DNA of 64,000 nucleotides from Monosporascus cannonballus. Lineage: Eukaryota > Ascomycota > Sordariomycetes > Xylariales. Position numbers and translations under genes: made by a program. Below the pieces are notes generated by a model, which saw nothing but the letters and a program-made list of their open reading frames with translations, was not told where the DNA came from and ran no database searches. Location of the stretch: contig QJNS01000707.1 in NCBI GenBank assembly GCA_004154925.1, positions 62,001 to 126,000 on the forward strand. Reading direction: 5' to 3'. Positions 54,646 to 64,000 of this stretch are shown here, piece after piece (positions within the stretch are counted from its first letter, which is position 1; each line of letters starts with the position of its first letter).

Positions 54646-56872
54646 CTAGCGGCCGCTATAGTCGCTTGCATAGCCCATGTCGCCAAAGTTCTGCTGAACG
54701 CCGCCGACCCCTTCGACAAACCGAGCGTTGGCGCTATGGCTACTGACGTAGCCCGCCTCCTCGCCCTCATAATCTGAAGCGTCGAAACTCGAGCGGCCGC
54801 TAAGGTCGTCTTCCACGCCCATATCATTCGGACCCCAATTCATTTGAGCCAATGCAGGATATTGCGCCAACAGGGCCGCCGGCAGGGCGTAGCCGCCAGT
54901 GTCCATCCCAGGATAGACGTTGGGATCCATGACAGCTTGCTGCTGGGCCATGTTTTGAGCCATGTTCTGCATCCGCTGCTCCTGCCAAGCTCGTTGCCTT
55001 TCTATCATTTCCTCGTCCAAGAGCGGCTTAATGCAGATGCGACCGGCTTCAGACCGGAAATGGCGACCTAACGCGTCTGCTCGAGCGAACCTCCTCCCGC
55101 AGCCCCATTGTCCACCAGCCTTGAGGTCTCCCTTACATACAAATTTCTTCTCGCCGGAATGGAGGCTTTCATGGCGCTTCCGGTCGTGCTGCCTAGCGAA
55201 AGCCTTACCGCATACCGTGCACACAAACGGCCGCTCGTCCGTGTGGGTACGCAGATGAGAACGCAGGTTGTACGCCCTCGTGAAACGCTTCGGGCACAGC
55301 GTACATTGGAAGGTAGCGGGGTGTTTTTGGACACGTTTCGTATTGCCATTATCCTGAGCCGCTTGATACTCAGGGTCTGCCAGGCGCAACGCGATGACGT
55401 TGTTGGGGACGGCAGACATCGACTGACGTCTCCTAGACACAGCGTTTGCGCTACCAGACCTATCGCCTGGGGAGAGCGACGCCGGCGACACTGACCGCGC
55501 GGACGACTCAGAACCGGATCGGCTACGAGATGACGTGTCGGCGCCAAGATGGGGTGAGAGGCCCCCAGGGGTGTTCGGTCGTGAAATCACGGCACCACCA
55601 CTGTTGAAAGGGTCCGTTACTGCTCTTTGCCGAGCTCGGGGGCGACCTATAGTGCATTAGCCGTGTCCGGCAACGTTCACCGTGCGACCACCTACCTCGG
55701 TCAGGGGGGACCAGGGACCCCTGGTCCAGCTGGGGCTTGGGCGGCTCAAAGCTGTTCTGTCTTGAATTAGGAGCAAAGTCGATGTTGATGGAGGGCGGCG
55801 CCATGGGCTGTTGGGCCGGAGATGACCCTTCTTGCGGTAGTGTAGGGAATTCTTCCGAAGTCTGTATCGGATACGAGATGCTCGGCCCATTGGTGTATCC
55901 AGTGTTAAGCAGCATTGCTGGGTTGGGCTGGCCCATGTCGGGCATCTGCTGAGGTGATATCCTAGGGGAGATGGCCGGGCTATGTGAAGGGCTCCGGCCG
56001 TGGGCCGCTTGAGGGTCCGAGATAGTGAAGTTACTGAATCCTGCTACGTCATCATAGAACCCTTCATGAGGTCGTTGCATGGGCGAATGACTGTGCTCTG
56101 AAGGTTCGAAGGTGTCGTGACTGGTCAGGTTTGGAGAGGCCGCGGCGGATGATACATCCGAAAATTCTGAGGGGGTCCTACGGTGTCCTTGGAACTGCGA
56201 CTGACTCCAATCAAACTGGCCTGGTAGGAGTGCCGCCTCGGGACCTAGCGAAGCATGCCTCGAGTGCGAGTGTTGGCGAGGAGCAGGAGCGAATTGATGC
56301 TGGTTGAAAGACGGCGAGTGATGCGCCGAGTTCGGATCCGCGCCAAGCAGATGCGGCGGCGTGGGAGATTGGTGTGTCTGGGGAGAAGTCATGTTGTTTA
56401 GGTCGAGCTGGCTTAGATTCTGGGTATTCGTCTGGGATATGTCCCCAAACAATGGAGGCTGACTGAATTGATCTCTAGCCGCCGTGGTGCCTGGGGGGTA
56501 GAGCGAGAAGTCGCCGGCGGTGTCGTTGAAATCAGGACCCAGTGGGAACCCGGGCTGGGTCGGGTCGAAGGAAGTTGGATCGACAATACCCTGCGATGAG
56601 AAAGGTTGCTGGGGCTGTGAAGTGGTTAAGAAATGACTGCTGGCATCGATCGTACCGAAGTTGGTGGTGGTGAACTGTGGATTGACTGAAGCATCTATAC
56701 CGAGGCCTAGACCGACTGATTGCTCATGCGACTGATGATAGGGATGAGGCGAAGGGGAGTGACTATGATTACTCCTTATATGAGGCTGCTGATGGCCGGC
56801 AGACGGGGAGCGACCGCGTACGCGGGGTGCCGGAGGCGGCGCGGATTGCGGAGTCGCTGCTTGTTGATCCAT
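54646..56872 (-). CDS. CRZ1: C2H2 zinc-finger transcription factor Crz1 (calcineurin-responsive)
   Basis: Two exons, 55696-56872 and 54646-55646, with a 49-nt intron (GTAGGT..CTATAG) give 725 aa. Residues 1-390 are Gln/Pro/Ser/His-rich and disordered, with SP-rich sites and PPSINIDFAP near 360, a PxIxIT-like calcineurin-docking motif (PSINID). The DNA-binding part (about 505-600) is HPATFQCTLCPKRFTRAYNL, RTHTDERPFVCTVCGKAFAR, a Cys2His2 third finger GCGRRFARADALGRHFRSEA, then GRICIKPLLDEE. This is the diagnostic Crz1 block. Known role: dephosphorylated by calcineurin after Ca2+ influx, enters the nucleus and activates Ca2+, cell-wall and ion stress genes via CDRE sites. The C-terminus is Gln/Met-rich and Asp/Ser/Gly-rich, ending GYASDYSGR. 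Confidence 0.93.
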
Positions 56873-59800
56873 GGCGTGGAAGGGTTATTTCTGTCTTTAG
56901 AAACAATCCAAGATTGGCAAGGTTGACTGTGAAATCAGCCTGGCGACGTGGCGCAGCCTGATGGAGTATGAGGTTTTGAGACGGGGGGCTGTGCCGCAGT
57001 GTTGTACTGTATATGCTGTATGCGTATGTGAATGCGTATGTGTATGCGCAAGTAGTCGTAGTCAGTCCGCGCAGGAGTCCGATACGACCACGACCACGAC
57101 CATAAATGCCAAATCAGTCGACCCGTCAAAGGGACTCCTTAGCGTGAGGACCAGGATTCGCGCTGAAGCTGGGGAGAGAGAGAGTAAGGAACGTCGTAAG
57201 AATGAGGCAATGCAATGAGTGAATGATATTGTCCAGTTATAACTAAGAGCTGCCCAAGTCGGTGTCCGTTTATGCAGGTACTTTGTATGAGCAGCACGTA
57301 TATTGTACCTATTATAGATAATCGGAATCGGATTTGCGCCCCCAGCTCAATCAAGCTGTTATCCGGGGCCTGGATTGCTTCCCACTTTCCTCGTCGTTGA
57401 TGTTGTTGGAGGTCGAGAATAGAGAACGGGATGGGGATAAGCAAAGTCGGTGCGAGAAGGCGGGGCCTGCTTTGGTACCTTACGGTTTGCTGTACCTCCG
57501 CGCCCACCCGCTGTAAAGGTTAACCAGACATTGAAGGGGTCAAGGTTGGGCGCGGCAGGGTCCTTGGAAGTTGGGAGTCCCACTATCAGCCCTGGGACTA
57601 CCCCATATAGGTACATACACACTCACATCGAACCACACCGCAGTTGGCTCTCCAAAATTGAAAAAGATGCTTAGGAGAAGGGCGGAATGAAACCAGCCAA
57701 GACGTGTCGTCTCGATAGCACTAAAAAGCTTCAAAGTCGCCCTTGACACATGCTGGTTTTGAGGCTATGCTGTGATACATATGCATATGATAGTTTGAAT
57801 AGGGCAGAACTAGTATCTGATAGGACTACTACTACTAGTACATTGGTAACCTAATACCGGGGATGGAGTTGGATATCAACTGCAGCCGCCGCCAACAAGC
57901 GATAGATAGTGCCCCCTGTAGGGCTGGCTGCTTCTGTCCCTTGCTGCTGTCCATGGTCCTCGATACCATTGCACTGGCATACTTCCCGAACGAACCTTAC
58001 TGCAGCGCATTTTAGATCTACAGTGTTAACACAAATAGACTGCTTATTAAGGTGGACGATACGCGGGTCTTCTGTTACTCCCGTCTAAAATAGCATCAGG
58101 AATATCTCATACGATATACCGCCTAAAAAACCTCGTATGTATGTCCCGTGTGACTCCGCCAGTACCACCAACGACGTGATAGGCGCACGTGGCTCGCCAG
58201 AGGAGTTGAAGCCCTATAGAACAATTACTCTAGGGCGGGAGTGAAGAATGTCGATGAAAGCGTAACCTAACGTCAGCTGAAGGACGTTGGTGCCTGTCAT
58301 TGTCCAGTAGGAAGGGTAACATGTCACGTGTATGAGGTTGGCGCATTATCCGGCCATCGATAAAAAGCAATCTGTGTTTATGTTCGTTCACCCACAGTTG
58401 TCTTCGTTCCCAGTGCGGGGAGGAAAACATACGCTAACATGTAATGTCGTCCATATCCCCTCGGGTGTCAGAAGGGCGCACCATAAGCGGTAACTTCTTT
58501 TTTGGTTCAGCTCTGGAATATATGGAAAATTCGTAGCCAGTCAAATAGCCCGAATTCGACGTTTTATGGAGCATATTGCTGTTTTAAGTTAGCGTCATCG
58601 CCGCTACCGGTTGATGTGCGCCCTTCTGGCACCCGAGGAGATACGATGCATAATTCAACCTACAAAGAGTAGATACCAATGTATGCACGTAAGCAAGCCC
58701 TGTGCGTCATTAAGCGCCCGACGCCTCAATGAATGGTTTTCTCAGCGGCCTCAGGGTTAAAACGAAAGGTTGTTAGGTAGGGATGTAGACATCAAGGCGT
58801 GTACTAGGTACCGCAACCGGGGCGCTGCGAACCGAGTTTCGCCCCTTGCCTTGGGCACATTCAAGGCCGGATGTCCATCAACGGCACATGGTAGTAGCCC
58901 CGCCGGCGATCCTCGTCTTATAAATGGGATATGCCATCGCCGTATAGAGGTGTTTCCCATTGATAATATTCTCGGTTACTGGCTACCAGCCTGAGATAGC
59001 GAACGTGCTCACGAATCTTAGTGCTGATGCACACGTGCAGTCATGGCTTGACAATATTAGCGCAATGTCGTACTAGACGTTTAAAGGCTGGAATACGGTC
59101 AACGTCAAACATAGTTCAACACAAAGTAGGGAGCTTCATAAAAACGAAAATGCCGCCCAAGAAACCGCCTCCGATATAGAACTCGATGCGCTAAATATAA
59201 AATCATCACCAGAAGCAGTGGAGCAATGACTCCCCACTGGATAGAATACCAAACTCCAAGAAGTTTTGGTTGGCGGATCTCAGCCTGCTGGGGCCTTTAG
59301 GCAACAACTATAGGGATATATGCGGGGGCCAACCTAAGTACCAGGGTATAGAGTGACTACCGACAGCAGACGAACGATCTTCAGACCCATCATCGCGCCC
59401 CCGTCTACGGTGATCTCGAGAATTTCAACTATCACCGATGATGATTCTTCTGAAGATTTGGATTTTCCTCCTGGGTGGCAGGGCCTGGGGAAGCCCCGCA
59501 CGGCTCTCATGTCAACTTTTAAGAGCGATATCTGGCGGTCGTGATGGGATATTTCCTTCGTCAGATCGTAATCGGCCCATCAGCAAAGTCACAATAGACC
59601 GAATTGCACGACATGAACCAGTCCAATGAGTTTTCTACGTTTCTATCTATCAGGCCGGTCAAGAATGTATGCAATGCAAGCCTTTTAAACATTGACTGCT
59701 TATCTGTGTGTTTCGTATCAGGAACCGTGCAAACTGGTCATGGTTGATCGACAAATCTAGGCAGGCGGGCCACATATCAGGGAAATCGATTTTCTACTTT

Positions 59801-60769
59801 CGACGGCCCACGCTCGTGGAACCGTCCAGACGCAATGTGCATTCTCTCTCATCTAACCCCGGTCGGGAACTGGTCGAGGCTGTGCTGAAGACTTTAGAAA
59901 TTTACCAGCATCTATTTTTAAGGAGCGCTTAGTTCGGAGGTTGTCCCACTCAAAGCCTGTGCATGGCCTGAACTGGCGACGAATCGAAACGGCGTATGGC
60001 CGTGAAACCCCAGATCGTAGATAAAATCTTCTCGCTATTAAGCCCATTGAGCGCCAGAACCAGAGGAGCCAGCATCTGTTTATGATGCCCATGACGCTCC
60101 GAGGCAGATCAGGACACCTAGTACAGGGGGGCTTATAGACAACTACCCAATAACCGCTGTGGGCCGTCTGAACGGGTGTCGGCGGTACATGCCTGCCACT
60201 TCTCATGGTGGATCAGCTGGTTAGAGATGGCCTGCTTTCGGAATTTCGATTGACGAACACTTTTAATATAGTCTAGGAAATACCACTTATTATGTTGGCG
60301 GATGTGATAGATCTGGTACCTGCGATTCGCTGGAGCCGATTCCGTCCAAGAAGGAGGCGATCAACTAGAAGCAAGACGACGCGGAAGATATTTACCAACA
60401 GTTCTTCATGGCGACGGGCTCCAACGCCTTGAGCTAACCACTACGTACAAGGGTACTACGATGGGGACCTGCAAGGCAAGAACTTCAATTAACACAATAA
60501 TCTATCGGTGTATATGTAGAGTGGGGAAGAAGAGCAAACCCCCGAAACGCCGCGTCTGTGGACCTGAGTCCGTCTAAGGGGTATCTTGGTGATCGGACTC
60601 TCGACCAACCTAACAGACGACCGTATCCCGGGGCCTCTGCTCTTTGTATCAACGCCTAAACACCGCCGTAGTGATGCCCGAATGCTATGCAGTGAACCCT
60701 CGATCCCAAGTATTTTCGTGATGATGATGCTCGACAACACAAGACTGCTTGAGGTATGGTACAGGCGCT
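56873..60769. other. Long intergenic region, 3.9 kb, between CRZ1 and AOX
   Basis: No gene recognised. The first 400 bp should be the CRZ1 promoter and leader, with a GTATGC/GTGTAT simple repeat near 57000-57050 and a palindromic CATATGCATATG at about 57778. The right end is the AOX 3' flank. Frames around 59353-59932 have no motif. Confidence 0.5.
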
Positions 60770-61881
60770 TCAAATGACCTCCTCTCGCTCGTAGCCCTCC
60801 GGTTTTGAGGCGGGCTTGGGCGGGCTCCTGCCGCCCTTGTACTCGCTGACGAACGGGTTGGGGTCCTCCTTCTGGTCGAGGTTGCTCAGGGTGTGGTTGA
60901 CGCCGCGGTGGCATGCCTCGTCGGCTCGTATGTAGAGGATGAGGTCCTTCATGCTACGCTTGCCCTCAGGTATCCGCCAGTACTTGACGGCGAGGTCTGG
61001 GATCGTGAAGCTCGGGTCAGACCACCTCGGCAGGTGGCCCTCCTCTATCTGCTTGATGCACATCGTGTACGTGTGGACGGCTTCCTCTTCGAGGTAGCCG
61101 ACAAACCGGTGGGTGATCTTGGGTGAGATGAGGTAGGACAGGAAGAGCGCGTTGAAGTACACTCCCTGAGCACCTATGAGCATCAACTTCATAAAGAGGC
61201 CTGATCAAGTTAGCGGAGAGCAAACTCTACTCCGGTGGTATCGGGCGGCAAACCTGGCTCGCACATCTTCATGAATGTGAGAAGATGCATTCTTTCGTTA
61301 TAGGACTCCTCGAGCAGTGTCTCTATCCAACCGTTGTCTCGCTTCAGCCGCCGCAGGCTGTGGAGGTGCCGTAGCATTCCGGCCACCATGCCCGGCACGC
61401 CGGCAATGGACTCGAGGAAGATAAACCGGATCATCCATTGAGACTCGGTCAGGGGCTTTATGGAATTCACGGCAGTGGTCGGATTCTTCTTGTCAACGGA
61501 CTGTTCCTTCTCCATGCCGGTGAAGAAATCCATGCCCCACCGGCAGAACCTCATGAACTTCCAGGCGGCCCAGTCGCCGAGCGTCCGGGGTTCCCGGTGG
61601 GCCGGGACGACGTCGAGCATCTCCCGCTCGGTGTAGCCATGGTGAGGCCACGCCGGCAAGGTCTGACGGATGTTCTCCGTCTCTTTGGCAGGGAAGAAGT
61701 CCCTCAGGTGAGGGACGGGCGTGGTGGAGAAATACCTCGTTGTTCCATGCTGGTGGACTGACACGAGAGCAGCAACACGGAAGCCGGGGCTGCCGAGTGT
61801 GGACTGGTGGAGGAGTGGTGCGACAGCTCTGGAAAGCTGCTTTGACATGCAAAGTCTGGTGTTGGCTCTTGAGGACAGCAT
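60770..61881 (-). CDS. AOX1: Mitochondrial alternative oxidase
   Basis: Ubiquinol:oxygen oxidoreductase of the inner mitochondrial membrane that bypasses complexes III and IV. Two exons, 61254-61881 and 60770-61200, with a 53-nt intron, give 352 aa, normal for fungal AOX. Residues 1-55 form an Arg/Ser-rich presequence with TTRYFSTT near a likely cleavage site. Diiron ligands are visible: E157 in [14 protein letters not shown]196 and H199 in [11 protein letters not shown]248 in [10 protein letters not shown], and E304 and H307 in [12 protein letters not shown]. The two membrane-associated hydrophobic helices flank the first and third motifs. The intron donor is GTTTGC, weaker than usual, with CTAAC before the TGATCAG acceptor. 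Typically induced when the cytochrome path is blocked or under oxidative stress. The three-residue insert in ADEACH (Cys for the usual His/Lys/Val) is neutral to the ligands. Confidence 0.96.
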
Positions 61882-63580
61882 CGAGTGTGGTAAGTCCCGA
61901 CGTAAGGGTGGTGCGATGAGTGAGATGTTTTCGGAAGACTGGTCTAGGCTAACGTTTTCTCTCAGGGGAGTGGCTTGGATAACAAAAGGAGACGGACGGG
62001 GTTTGCCTCAGGACGCAAATAGTATTTATCCTTACAGAATCTCGACTTACCTTTTACGCCCACCTGATGGGCCTGCAAAGATGAGGCGAGCAAGTTTACC
62101 ACGGACCTCGATGCAAGGAGTCTACAGGGTTTTGCCACGAATATCAACCGGCGAGACGCTGGCGCCAACGAGAAAATCGCTGACCGCAGCAAACACAGTC
62201 ACTAATCCGGGCTTTGAACGTCGTCGTTTCAAAGAGAAGGCCGACTGGGACAAGAGGCCTAGCTCAGCCGCAAGCATACAAGCTCGGCGAACATATGACG
62301 GCCCCGACGTAAAAGTGAGCCAAAGAAAGCTCTACTACATTTTCTGCAGGCAATCCATGCACTGTCAGCTGAACTGAAATCGGGAATTCTAGGAGCTGGC
62401 GGACGGAGGCGCATGAATGCGCAGAAGCAAGTAATATCCGAGAAATTATCTCAACCCGCTCAAATGACTCAGATGACAAAGGACGGTCCAACAACCTAAT
62501 AATCACAGTTCTGACTAATACTCTAAGTTAAATTCTATTTGTCACATTGAGATTCAAATTTTGACTTGATCTAACGTCAAGATACAATCACATTTTCTTT
62601 GAGCCCTGCACACGAAGAACATGCATTCATTAGAGAAGAACCCTTGAATGCTATTTGCCTAGAAACGTAGCCGTCGGAGATAGGAGTACATTTCAGTTGA
62701 AAACCCGGTGCAAAAAGGCGAAAGAATAATGTCGCATTGGAGAGAACAGTATTGTTGTTGATACACCAAACCATGCCTACGGCTTGTCTCTGTTCGATTC
62801 GCATGTATATCTACGATGATGGGATTGGCGGAAATCCCCTTGGACATTCGTAAGACTCTTCTAAAACCGGAAAACATTTATATGGAAAAGGTTGTGGCAG
62901 GAATAGACGTCACCGTTACTTCCCACAGTCACCGGGCCCAGGGATCCTAATCCGAGAGTGACAACATTGTGGAAGTGGGGTGACGGACGGCGGGCACCCG
63001 GGGCATCGGAATCATCGAAAAAAGTCTCAATTGCCCCGCGTCAACCAGAACAGCCTACCAGATATCAATGTTCAGAAGAGCGGCTGATCGTGATTCTGTA
63101 TATTCCGGGGTTTTGCGTGGAACGGAAACTCAGAGCCATTCTTTCCATCGGGAAGCTTCAGTACCTAGCTGCACATGTTCGTAGGCGGATGGCTCAGATA
63201 GATCCCGCTCATACGAACGCTCATAAATCTGTATAAGTGATAGTAGGGGTACAAATGCCTACATAGTGTGTTTAGCCACTAGGTCGGCTACGGATTAAGT
63301 ACAGTACATAACAAGGTTTACAGGGTTCAGTTTGTGCCCAACTCGCTGCCACAAGTCCAGTTGTTAGGCACATACTTCGTGCATCAGCAAACATTTAACT
63401 CGGATATTCTTCCGTCTTTCTCTTCAATTCCACAACCAAGATCACCGCCTCATATTTTTCAACAACACTTTCTTGCTTGCGCCCGTGCATTGGATCCCTT
63501 GCGTATTTCCAAACCAAAACCCATCAAACTTCTAAGACGATTTTCGGGACCTACTACGTCCTCTTACCCAGTAATTCATA
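61882..63580. other. Intergenic region between AOX and eIF3j
   Basis: Divergent promoters. A minus-strand frame at 61962-62192 reads like an Arg/Ala-rich presequence (SAIFSLAPASRRLIFVAKPC) followed by a GTAAGT, but it has only a TTG start and no linked exon, so it is not called. Frames at 62958-63236 lack motifs. Confidence 0.45.
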
Positions 63581-64000
63581 ATGCCTTCCAAAAAGCAGTG
63601 GGGTAAGTTCCATCTATCATTTCTCTGCCCAAAAAGAGGGCAACGTCTACCTCGGCTTTCGTCCGCCTATTCGCCGTAGCATATTTGGATGTGCGTATAC
63701 ACGACATCCAGAGTCATGCACAGGAGAGGCCGGCCACCGTTTTGTCTCCCTGGAAAACTATCATCGGCGATAACCGGTGCGGGCTTTGGGCTGACCGTTT
63801 CTTCTAACATAGATGAGGAGGAGTCTGACTCCGGCTCCGCCTCTGAAACCACGCCCCCCGTCGGTACCGCTCGCCGCAAGTTTGATGACGAAGAGGGTGG
63901 AGACAATGATGTATGCTCCCCATCTTCTTTGGCCTATCCCAATCGTATCCGCCCATTTCTCAGTACTTATACCTTCATGATAGGTCCTAGATTCCTGGGA
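63581..64000 (+). CDS. HCR1: Translation initiation factor eIF3 subunit j (Hcr1), 5' part
   Basis: Three exons are visible: 63581-63602, 63813-63910 and 63984 to beyond the window. Splicing gives MPSKKQW-DEEESDSGSASETTPPVG then TARRKFDDEEGGDND-VLDSW. This acidic start with the Trp, the (R/K)KFDDEE block and the DVLDSWD box is the characteristic N-terminus of eIF3j, a loosely bound eIF3 subunit that promotes 40S recruitment, mRNA-channel closure and ribosome recycling. Introns are GTAAGT..CATAG (210 nt, unusually long here) and GTATGC..GATAG (73 nt). The rest of the roughly 265-aa protein lies outside. A pyrimidine-rich leader precedes the ATG. Confidence 0.9.

Noticed and set aside
56961..57218. 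Cys/Val and Thr-rich frame upstream of CRZ1
   Set aside because: Translation of a GTATGC/GTGTAT simple repeat and ACGACC repeat in the leader region.
61962..62192. Arg/Ala-rich presequence-like frame upstream of AOX
   Set aside because: Begins with TTG only, and no downstream exon continues a mitochondrial protein; AOX already has its own presequence.
61721..62377. 218-codon plus-strand frame over the AOX start
   Set aside because: Overlaps the AOX presequence antisense and has no motif.

Overview
The window is nuclear DNA of a filamentous ascomycete (Pezizomycotina, probably Sordariomycetes). The evidence is short (about 48-96 nt) GT..AG introns with CTAAC/CTGAC-like branch points, fungal-type Erb1, Crz1, alternative oxidase and eIF3j, and families that are largely restricted to Pezizomycotina (CorA-like membrane proteins, non-RD kinases, STAND-like N-terminus plus ankyrin repeats). 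There are no operons. Genes are separated by long non-coding stretches of roughly average base composition. The sequence contains one assembly gap (10 N at 36541) inside a G-run/C-run.

Left part (1-8.2 kb): a truncated protein kinase with HMD in place of HRD, a CorA-like two-TM protein (5 exons) and a 62-aa protein (3 exons), all on the minus strand, then an 11-exon amino-acid permease on the plus strand. From 8.2 to 18.5 kb there is almost nothing except a short-chain dehydrogenase relic and one 240-aa hypothetical protein (14827-15549). From 18.5 to 25.5 kb: ERB1 (minus), a 214-bp TIR element with TA duplications just upstream of it, and an 803-aa ankyrin protein.

Middle part (25-36 kb): an FAD-dependent monooxygenase, a broken nucleotidyltransferase-like gene, an MFS sugar transporter (4 exons), a fumarylacetoacetate-hydrolase-family gene with one in-frame stop and one single-base deletion, and a small Cys-rich protein. 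The monooxygenase, transporter and FAH-family gene could be the remains of an aromatic-compound catabolic neighbourhood, but this is inference.

Right part (36-64 kb): the assembly gap and a tRNA-like sequence; a 7.4-kb open frame for a giant disordered Lys/Glu/Ala-rich repeat protein; an 80-bp TIR element with 5-bp target duplications; a heavily damaged zinc-type alcohol dehydrogenase; the calcineurin-response factor CRZ1; the mitochondrial alternative oxidase; and the first exons of eIF3 subunit j, which runs off the right edge.

Most interesting points: the two intact TIR/TSD mini-elements, the recent-looking lesions in the FAH and ADH genes, the permease introns that appear to use AAG acceptors, the giant repeat protein with seven EEEELA..NANRR units and many Trp/poly-Lys motifs, and the kinase/CorA/small-protein trio next to an apparently gene-poor region.
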